From Paenibacillus tarimensis (GTDB lineage: Bacteria; Bacillota; Bacilli; Paenibacillales; Paenibacillaceae): DNA of 64,000 bases. A program made the translations under genes and the position numbers. The stretch covers positions 124,001-188,000 of the forward strand of contig NZ_JAKGAO010000012.1 of NCBI RefSeq assembly GCF_021532315.1, read 5' to 3'. Positions 1 to 7,766 of this stretch are shown piece after piece (position 1 is the stretch's first letter; every line of letters starts with the position of its first letter). The notes beneath the pieces are model-generated. The model was not told the origin of the DNA, made no database searches, and saw nothing but the letters and a program-made list of their open reading frames with translations.

Positions 1-1797
1 GATCAAATAATCCCGGACAGATCCGGTCATATAAGAACGCGTCCCTCTATTTGCCCAGCGGTCCAGATAGAACAATCCACGGTCATAAAAGGTATTGAGC
101 GTAAGCTTCTGCGGCAGTTTGCCGTACAGACCCGACCATCTGTCAAGCAGCAGATACAGCAGCATGCCCAGCGCAATTACCCCGATTGTCATAAAGATTT
201 CGTCCGTCCAGCCGTGCCAGAAGTGAATCTTCACTTCAAAAATATCCCCTGGCATCAACAGCGAAGGCAGAATGGAAGCCATCGCCGGCTCGATAATGCG
301 GTAGGACAATATATTCGGAAACAGGCCAAACACAATAACCAGCGAGATGAGCACAGCAGGCGGCAGCAGCAGTCCGAGTGGTGCTTCATGCGGCTTCACA
401 TCAAGCTTCTCCGGCTGATATTTTCCGGTAAACGTTTTGAACACAAGGATCATGCTGTATACGAATGTAAACACACTGGCCAGCCAAGCCGTTACGGGAA
501 TCAGTATGCCCCATGTTTCCACGTTAAAAATCTCCAGATGCATCACATTCAGCGCAGCAGTAAAGAACATCTCCTTGCTCAGGAAGCCGTTGAACGGCGG
601 CAGGCCGGCCATCGAGAAGGAACCGATCAGCGCAAAGGTAAATGTAATCGGCATAAAGTTGATCAGTCCGCCGAGCCTGCGGATATCACGGGTGCCGGTC
701 TCATGATCCACGATACCGACCACCATGAACAAGGCCCCCTTGAAGGTAGCATGATTGATCAGATGGAACACAGCCGCAAGTGTAGCCTTTGTGTACAGTG
801 CCGACTCATCGGACAGGCCGTAGTACACTGCTGCAGACCCCATGCCGAGCAGGGACATTATCAGCCCGAGCTGGCTGATCGTAGAGAAAGCGAGTATCGC
901 CTTCAAGTCCGTCTGTTTTACAGCTGAGAATGAACCCCAGATCAGTGTAATCAGACCGACACCCGTGACGAGCCAGAACCATTCGGCTGCTCCGGCGAAT
1001 ACAGGTGTCATTCTGGCTACCAGGTAAATGCCGGCTTTAACCATTGTAGCAGAGTGCAGATATGCACTGACCGGCGTCGGTGCTTCCATCGCATCCGGCA
1101 GCCAGATATGGAATGGAAACTGGGCTGACTTCGTGAAGGCACCCAGAAGCACCAGCAGCATCGCTGGCAGGAAGAGTGCATGCCCGGTTACTACATCAAG
1201 ACTTCCTATAATTTCCCGGATACTGAAGGTGCCTGTCATGATATACAGCAGGACAAAGCCTGCCAGCATAGCAAATCCCCCGAAAACGGTGATCAGCATG
1301 GATTTCTGGGCCCCATAACGTGACTTGGCCCGCTCGTTCCAGAAGGCAATCAACAGGAACGAAGACAAGCTCGTCAGCTCCCAAAAGCCATAAAGCACAA
1401 TCAGATTATCGGAGAGGACCACACCCAGCATCGCTCCCATGAACATCAGGAGATACACATAGAAGCTGTGGATGGCTTCCTTATCCTTGCCCAGATAATA
1501 GATGGAATACAGAACGACCAGCGCCCCGATTCCGGTGATAAGCAGTGCGAACATCAAGCCCAGCCCGTCCAGATAGGCTGTGAAATTCAAATCCATCGAA
1601 GGAATCCATTGCACTGTGGACAGCTCTTTATGCCCTCCCTGCACATCAGGAACCCGGCTTATAAAATAAGCAAACAGCAGAGCCGGAACAGGCAGAACAA
1701 ACCAGCCGGTATGCACGCCTCTTATGTACTTTCTGAAGAAAGGAACGGCTATGGCGTAAATAAATGGCGCCAATATGGCAAAATGCAGTAGAGACAA
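1..1797 (-). CDS. mrpA: Mrp Na+/H+ antiporter subunit A (3' part outside window)
   Basis: This is the N-terminal 599 codons of an MrpA/MnhA subunit, the largest membrane protein of the multisubunit cation/proton antiporter. The family is related to respiratory complex I subunit NuoL. The reading frame stays open from a TTG start at 1797 to the window edge, so the C-terminal part and any mrpB-G genes lie outside. The translation begins LSLLHFAILAPF and continues as a chain of hydrophobic helices. It includes the proton-pump core with GAFTKSAQFPFHIWLPDAME and HSATMVKAGIYL, which carry the conserved lysines and the acidic residue of this family. A purine-rich GGGGGT lies about eight bases before the TTG. 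An ATG just upstream is in another frame and closes quickly. Family assignment is firm; the exact start is likely but not proven. Confidence 0.9.
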   Translation of the reverse strand, partial: MSLLHFAILAPFIYAIAVPFFRKYIRGVHTGWFVLPVPALLFAYFISRVPDVQGGHKELSTVQWIPSMDLNFTAYLDGLGLMFALLITGIGALVVLYSIYYLGKDKEAIHSFYVYLLMFMGAMLGVVLSDNLIVLYGFWELTSLSSFLLIAFWNERAKSRYGAQKSMLITVFGGFAMLAGFVLLYIMTGTFSIREIIGSLDVVTGHALFLPAMLLVLLGAFTKSAQFPFHIWLPDAMEAPTPVSAYLHSATMVKAGIYLVARMTPVFAGAAEWFWLVTGVGLITLIWGSFSAVKQTDLKAILAFSTISQLGLIMSLLGMGSAAVYYGLSDESALYTKATLAAVFHLINHATFKGALFMVVGIVDHETGTRDIRRLGGLINFMPITFTFALIGSFSMAGLPPFNGFLSKEMFFTAALNVMHLEIFNVETWGILIPVTAWLASVFTFVYSMILVFKTFTGKYQPEKLDVKPHEAPLGLLLPPAVLISLVIVFGLFPNILSYRIIEPAMASILPSLLMPGDIFEVKIHFWHGWTDEIFMTIGVIALGMLLYLLLDRWSGLYGKLPQKLTLNTFYDRGLFYLDRWANRGTRSYMTGSVRDYLI

Positions 1798-1954
1798 CCG
1801 TCATACCCCCATCTTGGTGAAAATATAATGCAGTTCAAATATCCTGCTTACAAGCTATTATGATACACATCAAGCAATAAAATCCAAAATAAACCTTACA
1901 TTCATGAATAAATCACTCCCTTACTTGCTCATCCTAGTAAGAAGGAGTGAGACT

Positions 1955-2197
1955 ATGATCATAAAAAAAGCCGCAGCATGCGGCATGGTGCTGATGCTTT
2001 TGCTTATTTGGGGCTGGCAGGAGAACCGTCAGTCCGAACAAATACGATATACCGATCTCCAGGAGACCGACAGTCCTGACAACGAAGTCCGGATTATGCA
2101 TACGCTCCCTCAATATAATAGACTCTATGTACAGGAGGCAAGGCCGTTTCGACCACGTGAGTATGTCCGGATCATCCGGTTTCGGCCGGAAGAATAG
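1955..2197 (+). CDS. Small membrane-anchored protein of unknown function
   Basis: This is an 80-residue protein that I do not recognise. The ATG at 1955 follows GAAGGAGTGAG at good spacing, which favours it over the in-frame ATG at 1904. After MIIKKAAA there is one hydrophobic segment (about residues 8-21, ending LLLIWGW). A polar, charged tail rich in Arg and Glu follows. This fits a single-pass membrane anchor or an uncleaved signal with an outside tail. It is divergent from mrpA and has no clear partner. No catalytic motif is visible. The coding call rests on the strong ribosome binding site and the membrane segment. Confidence 0.6.
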   Translation: MIIKKAAACGMVLMLLLIWGWQENRQSEQIRYTDLQETDSPDNEVRIMHTLPQYNRLYVQEARPFRPREYVRIIRFRPEE

Positions 2198-2285
2198 ACA
2201 TCCTCTGATGAACCCGTCTTAGTAATACGATTCAGCTGCCATGGGGTTTCAAAAAGTATCTTAAATTTTGACCTTATAAACAGAA

Positions 2286-2304
2286 AAAACCGCGGAAAAC
2301 GCGG
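2286..2304 (-). terminator. Rho-independent terminator of the guanylate-kinase-like gene
   Basis: On the minus strand, directly after the TAG stop, CCGCG and CGGCG-type arms form CCGCG-TTTTC-CGCGG, followed by six T residues. It sits where transcription of the guanylate-kinase-like gene should end. Confidence 0.75.
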
Positions 2305-2988
2305 CTATTTGGCAGGTCCGAGTATGTGGAGGAGCCGATTAACGGTCTCGCTGTGCTCCCTGTTCTGAAGAATAATTTCACATTCCCGTTTGGTATGCAC
2401 TTGTTCCGTATACTGTTCCATATATTCCGTTATGATATCTTCAGGAACCCGGTCCTTTTGCATACGGACCAGCAAATCTTCCTTGGTTGTATAAATGAAT
2501 ACCCGCATGGCACGGTCTCCAAACACCTTCTTGAACGCCAACGCCCCTTCACGGTTTACCACGACGATCACCCTGCCGGTCTTCTCGAGTGCGTCGCGCA
2601 GCTCCGCCCCCTTGATACCGTAGCTGCCCCTGCCCAGCTTTACGAACTGAAAGAATTCATCCCGCTGCTGCATGGCATCGAATTGCTCGGGTCCAACAAA
2701 GCGGTAATGCCGGCCTTCTTCTTCTCCCGGCCGCTTGCTGCGCGTTGTATATGAGCGGATATACGGCAGTCCCAGCTCACTGCTCAGCTGCCCTGCCAAC
2801 TGCTTGCGCCCTGCACCGCTGGATCCCGTGATCACGATGACAGCCAAAGCCGGTTTACCCTCATGCTGCGTTTCCAGGAATGTCCCGTCCGGCTGATCCC
2901 CACTTGCTCCGCTGCATTCTGCTCCTTTACCGGACACATTGTTCTCAAGCTGCTGTCTTGATCTTTTCAGCCAATTCCACATTACCAT
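2305..2988 (-). CDS. Guanylate kinase-like protein with altered P-loop
   Basis: This is a 227-residue protein. It has an N-terminal polar extension of about 45 residues, then a guanylate-kinase fold. The GMP-binding landmarks are visible: SYTTRSKRPGEEEGRHY, then RFVGPEQFD, and GSYGIKGAEL in place of the usual GNxYGT. The P-loop reads GSSGAGRKQL, where true kinases have GxxGxGK[S/T]. The lysine is shifted one place and the Ser/Thr is lost. The later acidic patch that usually reads L-D-I-D reads VVVNREG. It may therefore be a weak or non-catalytic guanylate kinase paralogue, and the housekeeping gmk would be elsewhere. It is monocistronic, with its own terminator. Family is clear; activity is doubtful. 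Confidence 0.75.
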   Translation of the reverse strand: MVMWNWLKRSRQQLENNVSGKGAECSGASGDQPDGTFLETQHEGKPALAVIVITGSSGAGRKQLAGQLSSELGLPYIRSYTTRSKRPGEEEGRHYRFVGPEQFDAMQQRDEFFQFVKLGRGSYGIKGAELRDALEKTGRVIVVVNREGALAFKKVFGDRAMRVFIYTTKEDLLVRMQKDRVPEDIITEYMEQYTEQVHTKRECEIILQNREHSETVNRLLHILGPAK

Positions 2989-3156
2989 CGCCCTCCCTGT
3001 GCATGCTGTTATCTTCTATATCGGTCAGTTGACAGGATGTCGACATGCCAAGGCAGTAAAATCTTTTTGCCCTGAATATGAAAGCAAATGAAACCTGCTT
3101 CTGCCCCTCTGCGTATGGTTAAGTATGGCAATAACAAACAGGGAGGCTTACAAAAC

Positions 3157-3837
3157 ATGTCTATCTTTAAACGCTTGCGTGATTTGACGATGTCCAATGT
3201 ATATGCATTGATTGAAAAGGCCGAAGATCCGGTAAAACTGACTGATCAATATATTCGTGATATGCAAAGTGACCTGGAGGACGCAGAGAAAGCTGTTGCT
3301 GCACAAATCGCTCTGGAGAAGAAATTCAAGCTTCTTTACGAAGAACAGGAAGCGCTGGTGGAACGCCGGACTGAACAGGCGCATATGGCAGCGCAGGCAC
3401 AGAATATTGACCTCGCCCGCAGGGCATTGGAAGAGAAGAAGAATGCGGAGGAGAAGAGGAACGAATATAAAGCCAGCTTCGAACAGAATCAGATGCTAGC
3501 GAACAATCTGCGCGGTAAACTGGACGAAATGCGCAAACAGCTGTCCGATCTGCGCAGCAAGCGTGAATCGCTGGTTGCCCGGTATAATGCAGCCAAAGCG
3601 CAGAATGAAATTAACAAGACGATGAGCGGCTTCGGAGGAAGCTCGGCCGGCTCAGGAATGAAGCGGATGGAAGAGAAAATGCTGCAGATGGAAGCACAAG
3701 CGGAAGCAAGCAATGAGCTAACCGCCTCCAGAGGCAAGTCGTTAGATGAAGAATTCGCGGCTCTTGGCAAAGACAAGGCTGTCGAGGATGAATTGGCTGC
3801 TCTATTGAAGCAGTATGAGAACAAGGATAACAAGTAA
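3157..3837 (+). CDS. pspA: PspA/IM30 family membrane-stress protein
   Basis: This is a 226-residue PspA/IM30/LiaH-type protein that coats and repairs the inner membrane under envelope stress. The N terminus MSIFKRLRDLTMSNVYAL is the amphipathic helix that binds membrane. It is followed by EKAEDPVKLTDQYIRDMQ, a family hallmark. Long helical coiled coil rich in Glu, Lys, Ala and Gln fills residues 25-200, and a short acidic tail ends EDELAALLKQYE. The ATG at 3157 is preceded by AGGGAGGC; an in-frame ATG at 3088 has no comparable site and would add 23 atypical residues. The DUF4178 gene follows 114 bp downstream. Confidence 0.9.
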   Translation: MSIFKRLRDLTMSNVYALIEKAEDPVKLTDQYIRDMQSDLEDAEKAVAAQIALEKKFKLLYEEQEALVERRTEQAHMAAQAQNIDLARRALEEKKNAEEKRNEYKASFEQNQMLANNLRGKLDEMRKQLSDLRSKRESLVARYNAAKAQNEINKTMSGFGGSSAGSGMKRMEEKMLQMEAQAEASNELTASRGKSLDEEFAALGKDKAVEDELAALLKQYENKDNK

Positions 3838-3851
3838 CCTGCTGCAGCAAG

Positions 3852-3901
3852 AGCCGCCCGTGCTGGACCGTTATACGGTTAAAGCATCGGCGGCTTATTT
3901 T
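3852..3901 (+). terminator. Terminator-like hairpin after pspA
   Basis: The arms AGCCGCC (3852-3858) and GGCGGCT (3889-3895) enclose smaller complementary pairs (TGC/GCA and ACCG/CGGT), and TATTTT follows. It would end or reduce transcription between pspA and the next gene. Confidence 0.6.
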
Positions 3902-3951
3902 CAGGGTGTAAGGTGTACAATTTTACTCGAGCAGGAAGGAAGAACCGCCAT

Positions 3952-4458
3952 ATGAGCTTATTCAAGCGAGTCAAGAATCTGATTAGCAAGCAGCCGCCCG
4001 CCCCGGCGGAGAAGAGCATTCTGACGCTCGGTCCTGGAGATGTATGCGAGGTTTCATTTGTGACCTACCAGGTCACCGGGCGAACACAAAACAGGCAGCG
4101 CAATGCCGTCATCCTTACTCTTCAGGATGGTGCGGCTATACGCTACTTGTCTATAGAGGAGCGAGAGCGAACGGTCTATGCGCTCTATGAGCCGATTGAT
4201 GGCAGATTGGACTCCCTTCAGGAGGTTCCCGCCACACTTGAACTGGACGGACGTGTCTATTACCTGGAAGAGCATTATGCCGGTTTCATTACTGCTGCTG
4301 GCAAAACACCCTTCATGCAGGGGGGCGAGCAGCATGTATGGCAGTTCCAGACGGATGACCGCAAGCTGCTTCGGGTAGAATGGCAGAATGGCCGGTTCGT
4401 GCTGTACGAGGGTGAGAACATAATACCGGCTGATGTCCGTGTAATCAGAGGAGTATAA
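3952..4458 (+). CDS. DUF4178 domain protein
   Basis: This is a 168-residue soluble protein starting MSLFKRVKNLI, after GGAAGGA about ten bases upstream. The N-terminal part is rich in Lys and Pro. The rest is a beta-rich DUF4178-type domain: GDVCEVSFVTYQVTGRT near residue 30, then WQFQTDDRKLLRVEWQNG and a C-terminal ADVRVI. DUF4178 proteins often lie beside PspA homologues, and here the gene directly follows pspA. I infer a role in the same membrane-stress response. No catalytic residues are evident. The convergent HD-GYP gene ends six bases past its stop. Confidence 0.7.
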   Translation: MSLFKRVKNLISKQPPAPAEKSILTLGPGDVCEVSFVTYQVTGRTQNRQRNAVILTLQDGAAIRYLSIEERERTVYALYEPIDGRLDSLQEVPATLELDGRVYYLEEHYAGFITAAGKTPFMQGGEQHVWQFQTDDRKLLRVEWQNGRFVLYEGENIIPADVRVIRGV

Positions 4459-4463
4459 GCTCC

Positions 4464-5489
4464 CTACGTGAGCACTGCTTCGATGAATACGGTCGTATGC
4501 AGAGCAAGATCAATCTCAGCTACTTCAAAATCTTCACCGCTGCCCCTAACGATTCTAACCACTGGCCTAGATGGCAGTCCGCGGTGCTGACGTACGACAA
4601 CACCTGTCTCTTTCGTTGAGAGGCGGACTGACATCCCATTCGGATAAACGGATATAATCCTTGTGAACTGGATAAGCACCTTGTGATCCAGTTCTTTTTC
4701 CGACATGGACATCAGCTTCTCTACAGCATCCTGCGGCTGCAAACCGCCAATGGCCGGATTTACCAGGTTGTCATACCGGTTGGCAGCGGCTACAATCTTG
4801 GCATATGAATTGATCTCATCTGCGGCGAGCCCGCGCGGCAAGCCCCTGCCGTCCGGCTGCTCATGGTGCTGAAGCGCAATGTGGGCTGTAAGCAGGCTGA
4901 ATTCCTGCTTGCTCTTAAGACGTTCAAAGCCCCGCCAAGTGTGATGCTCCTGCAGCGTGCCGGTTGATTCCACCCAGGGAACTGCGCCGACTTTCCCGAT
5001 ATCATGCAGCAGTGCACCGGCCGCCAGCTCCTTAAGCTGAAGGGAGTTCAGGCCCATATTGGCTCCGATCAGCGTAGAGATCATGCAGACATTCATGGCA
5101 TGCACATACCATTGATTCTCGGCTGTACGGATATCATTCAGCTGCAGCAGCACCCCTTCACTGCTCAGCACCGCTTCCAGTATGGCATTAATCTGGACAC
5201 CGATTCTGCCAGCCTTCCATTCCTTCCCTGAACGGATCGCTTCTACCGTTTCATTCATCTCACGGATAACCGCCTGCTTCGTCTCTTCACTGACCATGTC
5301 CGAGATATCAATATCTGCATAGGCAGTATCCTGAATGTACAGCATCGTTACGCCGATGCGGTTCAGGGTGTTAATCATGAACACCGTCAATTGAACGCCT
5401 GCCGACAGCATGACCGTCCCATTTGCGGAGTATATTGTTTTGCCCAGATAATGGCCCGGTTCTACCCGCTCTATGCTGATATATCGCAC
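4464..5489 (-). CDS. HD-GYP domain phosphodiesterase-like protein
   Basis: This is a 341-residue cytoplasmic HD-GYP protein, a family that breaks down the second messenger cyclic di-GMP. Residues 1-60 form a small N-terminal domain (YLGKTIYSANG). The metal-binding HD pair lies in LLHDIGKVGA at about 161-169. The later motif reads HHEQPDGRGLP (about 208-218), with Leu replacing the Tyr of the signature GYP. A GTG start at 5489 is chosen because CGGAGG lies seven bases before it; longer frames lack a ribosome binding site. The gene stands alone between the DUF4178 gene and the end of the cobalamin operon. Hydrolase activity is plausible, but the altered motif makes it uncertain. Confidence 0.85.
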   Translation of the reverse strand: MRYISIERVEPGHYLGKTIYSANGTVMLSAGVQLTVFMINTLNRIGVTMLYIQDTAYADIDISDMVSEETKQAVIREMNETVEAIRSGKEWKAGRIGVQINAILEAVLSSEGVLLQLNDIRTAENQWYVHAMNVCMISTLIGANMGLNSLQLKELAAGALLHDIGKVGAVPWVESTGTLQEHHTWRGFERLKSKQEFSLLTAHIALQHHEQPDGRGLPRGLAADEINSYAKIVAAANRYDNLVNPAIGGLQPQDAVEKLMSMSEKELDHKVLIQFTRIISVYPNGMSVRLSTKETGVVVRQHRGLPSRPVVRIVRGSGEDFEVAEIDLALHTTVFIEAVLT

Positions 5490-5622
5490 TTGGATTCCTC
5501 CGATTGTTTCTTCTATATAATAACTATCGCTTGTCATGTATATCGGCATCTGGAACACCTGGCATTAGAAATAACTTCTTAACGTTTACCAGAGGGATAA
5601 ATTTTCAGCCGTACAATGCAGC

Positions 5623-5670
5623 AGCAAGCCGCCAAAGACGGACAATAATGTCCGTTCTTGGCGGCTTGCT
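5623..5670. repeat. Long inverted repeat (strong hairpin) downstream of the cobalamin operon
   Basis: Arms of 13 bp (AGCAAGCCGCCAA, 5623-5635, and its complement 5658-5670) and of 7 bp (ACGGACA and its complement) enclose an ATAA loop. Only a 2-base mismatch on each side separates the two arms. No T-run follows on either strand. It lies downstream of the nitroreductase stop and upstream of the HD-GYP gene, so it may act as a 3' end stabiliser or an atypical terminator. Confidence 0.7.
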
Positions 5671-5766
5671 GTTAGATAGATGCTCGTATAAACCCACTGT
5701 TCCAGATGTCGGGTCTGCTAGCGGTCTTCAGAACTGCTCAAAAGTGAGGGCTAATATATAACATTA

Positions 5767-6324
5767 TCAGTCAAGCCAGGTTGTTTTCTCCGCTGCCGGG
5801 GTACGCTTGGTAACCGGTGGTTCTTCTGCTGCATAACCGATGCACAGCGTGCCGATAATTTTGCGGTGAGCCGGGCAATTGAGCAGGCTACGCAGCCGTT
5901 CATCCCGCACCAGGCCAATCCCTCTTGTACGCCAGACACAGCCAAGCCCCTGCTCTGCGGCAGCCAGCCATATGTTATAAGCTGCACAGCATGCCGCATA
6001 CACATTGTCCTCCGTGCTGTCTGCATCATCCTGCAGTGTGTCCGCCGTAACGATGATTAGAGCTGGTATAGTGTACAGCACTTTAAGCGATTCTTCCACC
6101 AGCTTGGGCTTCGTGGGAAATCTCTCCTGTAGAAACCTCTCCGCTGCTTCTTCATAGCGTTTTTTCGCGTCCCCCTGGATCACGTAAAAATGCCACGGCT
6201 CCCGCAGCCGGTCATTCGGGGCCCATACTGCTGTTTCCAGCAGCGCCTCAATTTTCTTCTTCTCCACCGGCCGGCCGTCGAATTGACGGACAGCCCTTCG
6301 CTGTCTAATGGCTTCACTGATCAT
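5767..6324 (-). CDS. Nitroreductase-family flavoprotein, last gene of the cobalamin operon
   Basis: This is a 185-residue protein of the nitroreductase fold, which binds FMN and reduces substrates with NAD(P)H. Visible landmarks are RRAVRQFDGRPV near the N terminus (FMN phosphate contact), WAPNDRLREPWHFYV near residue 35, and IIGTLCIGYAAEEPP near the C terminus. It resembles the short YdjA type more than BluB, which has a different motif after the first helix. Its ATG overlaps the cbiA stop by four bases (ATGA), so it is translationally coupled to corrin synthesis. I infer a reductase for cobalt(II) corrinoid or flavin before adenosylation; a role as BluB is possible but less supported. Confidence 0.8.
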   Translation of the reverse strand: MISEAIRQRRAVRQFDGRPVEKKKIEALLETAVWAPNDRLREPWHFYVIQGDAKKRYEEAAERFLQERFPTKPKLVEESLKVLYTIPALIIVTADTLQDDADSTEDNVYAACCAAYNIWLAAAEQGLGCVWRTRGIGLVRDERLRSLLNCPAHRKIIGTLCIGYAAEEPPVTKRTPAAEKTTWLD

Positions 6325-7754
6325 TGCTTCGCTTCAGCTCCTTGTATCTTATCCTTGTAGTTTCGGCATGCCTCCACCATTCGTGCGGGCAGCTGAGGCG
6401 CTGAGGCAAAATGCATATGGGTGTAGCCGGCCACAAGATTCGCTGACATATGGCCGTCCAGCTTTTCCCCGCGCATACCCTTTACCTGGTAAGCAGGGTT
6501 CAGCTCTCCCTCATCCCCGGTCTGGTAGGTGGAATAATGGAATTCATGACCTCTAGCCGTCTCTTCAGGCAGCAGGAAGGGATGCTTGCCCATGCCGCGC
6601 ATTTCTCTGTAGCCGAGCGCCGCCAGCTTGCGCTGCATCCTGACATAGCCCGGTATCAGACCGATCATAGGGTAACGGCCGCCGTCCGTTGTTTCGATGG
6701 CTTCGGTTAGATACATGAACCCGCCGCATTCCGCGATTGTTGGCATGCCGTCCTTGACAGCTTGACGAATCGACTGCATAACCGCTGCCTGCTCTGTCAA
6801 AACAGCAGCAAACTCCTCCGGAAAGCCACCGCCAATATATAGTCCGGCTGCATCTCCGGGGACAGGCTCCCCGGCGAGCGGAGAGAAATATACTAATTCA
6901 GCCCCGTTAGCTTCGAGCAGCTCAAGATTTTCAGGATAATAAAAATGAAATGCTGCATCACGGGCCACGGCGATTTTCACGCGCTTATCAATGGCAGCCG
7001 GCCTTTCCGCAGCACCTGCTGTCCGGGCTGCAAACAGCTCAGGAACCATGTCAATGGACTCACACTCCGCAAGCTTCAACAGCTGCTCCAAGTCAACCGT
7101 CTGCTCCACCAGCTCCGCCAGCTGCTCGAATAATCCATCCAGCTCACCGCGCTCGATGGAAGGCACCAGGCCCAGGTGGCGCTCCGGGATCTCGATACCG
7201 TCATAACGCTCCAGATAACCGAGCACGGGAATGGCGCAGGTCTGCTCTATCGCGGTCCGTACAATCCGGAAGTGATTAGCGCTGCCCACCCGGTTGCAGA
7301 TTACACCTGCTATGCGCACACTGGGGGAGAACGTTTGGAAGCCCTTTACGACAGCAGCCGCGCTCCTGGCCATGCTCTGACAGTTCACGACCAGCACGAC
7401 CGGGCTTGCTGTTATTTCTGCGATATGCGCCGAGCTGCCCTCGTCCGATGCCGGGTCCTTGCCGTCGAACATCCCCATAACACCTTCCACAATGCTGATA
7501 TCAGCCCCTGCACTCCCGGTTGAGCAAACCTCTTTAACAATGGAAGGGCTTGTCATCCAGCTGTCCAGATTGCGGGATATACGACCCGTCACGGCAGTAT
7601 GGTATGTCGGATCGATATAATCAGGCCCGCACTTGAAGCCTTGGACCACGAGACCACGCTTGCGGAGAGCGGCCATCAGGCCGATTGTGAGCGTTGTTTT
7701 CCCTGCTCCGCTGCCTGTTCCTGCTATGACCAGTCTTCTTGTCACCACACTCAC
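6321..7754 (-). CDS. cbiA: Cobyrinate a,c-diamide synthase
   Basis: This 477-residue enzyme uses ATP and glutamine to amidate the a and c side chains of cobyrinic acid. The N terminus is a dethiobiotin-synthetase-like domain with P-loop GTGSGAGKTT (about residues 11-20) and KCGPDYIDPTYH. The C-terminal half is a class I glutamine amidotransferase domain: YIGGGFPEEFA, then the nucleophile region IAECGGFMYL, then a late histidine in GYTHMHF. Length matches the family. It lies between cbiG (12 bp gap) and the nitroreductase (4-bp overlap). Transcription depends on the cobalamin riboswitch about 9.5 kb upstream. Confidence 0.95.
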   Translation of the reverse strand: MSVVTRRLVIAGTGSGAGKTTLTIGLMAALRKRGLVVQGFKCGPDYIDPTYHTAVTGRISRNLDSWMTSPSIVKEVCSTGSAGADISIVEGVMGMFDGKDPASDEGSSAHIAEITASPVVLVVNCQSMARSAAAVVKGFQTFSPSVRIAGVICNRVGSANHFRIVRTAIEQTCAIPVLGYLERYDGIEIPERHLGLVPSIERGELDGLFEQLAELVEQTVDLEQLLKLAECESIDMVPELFAARTAGAAERPAAIDKRVKIAVARDAAFHFYYPENLELLEANGAELVYFSPLAGEPVPGDAAGLYIGGGFPEEFAAVLTEQAAVMQSIRQAVKDGMPTIAECGGFMYLTEAIETTDGGRYPMIGLIPGYVRMQRKLAALGYREMRGMGKHPFLLPEETARGHEFHYSTYQTGDEGELNPAYQVKGMRGEKLDGHMSANLVAGYTHMHFASAPQLPARMVEACRNYKDKIQGAEAKQ

Positions 7755-7766
7755 GCCTTTCCTCCA

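Noticed and set aside
6945-7279. Overlapping plus-strand frames in cbiA
   Set aside because: Several short frames of Pro- and Ser-rich text mirror the cbiA coding strand and have no start signals.
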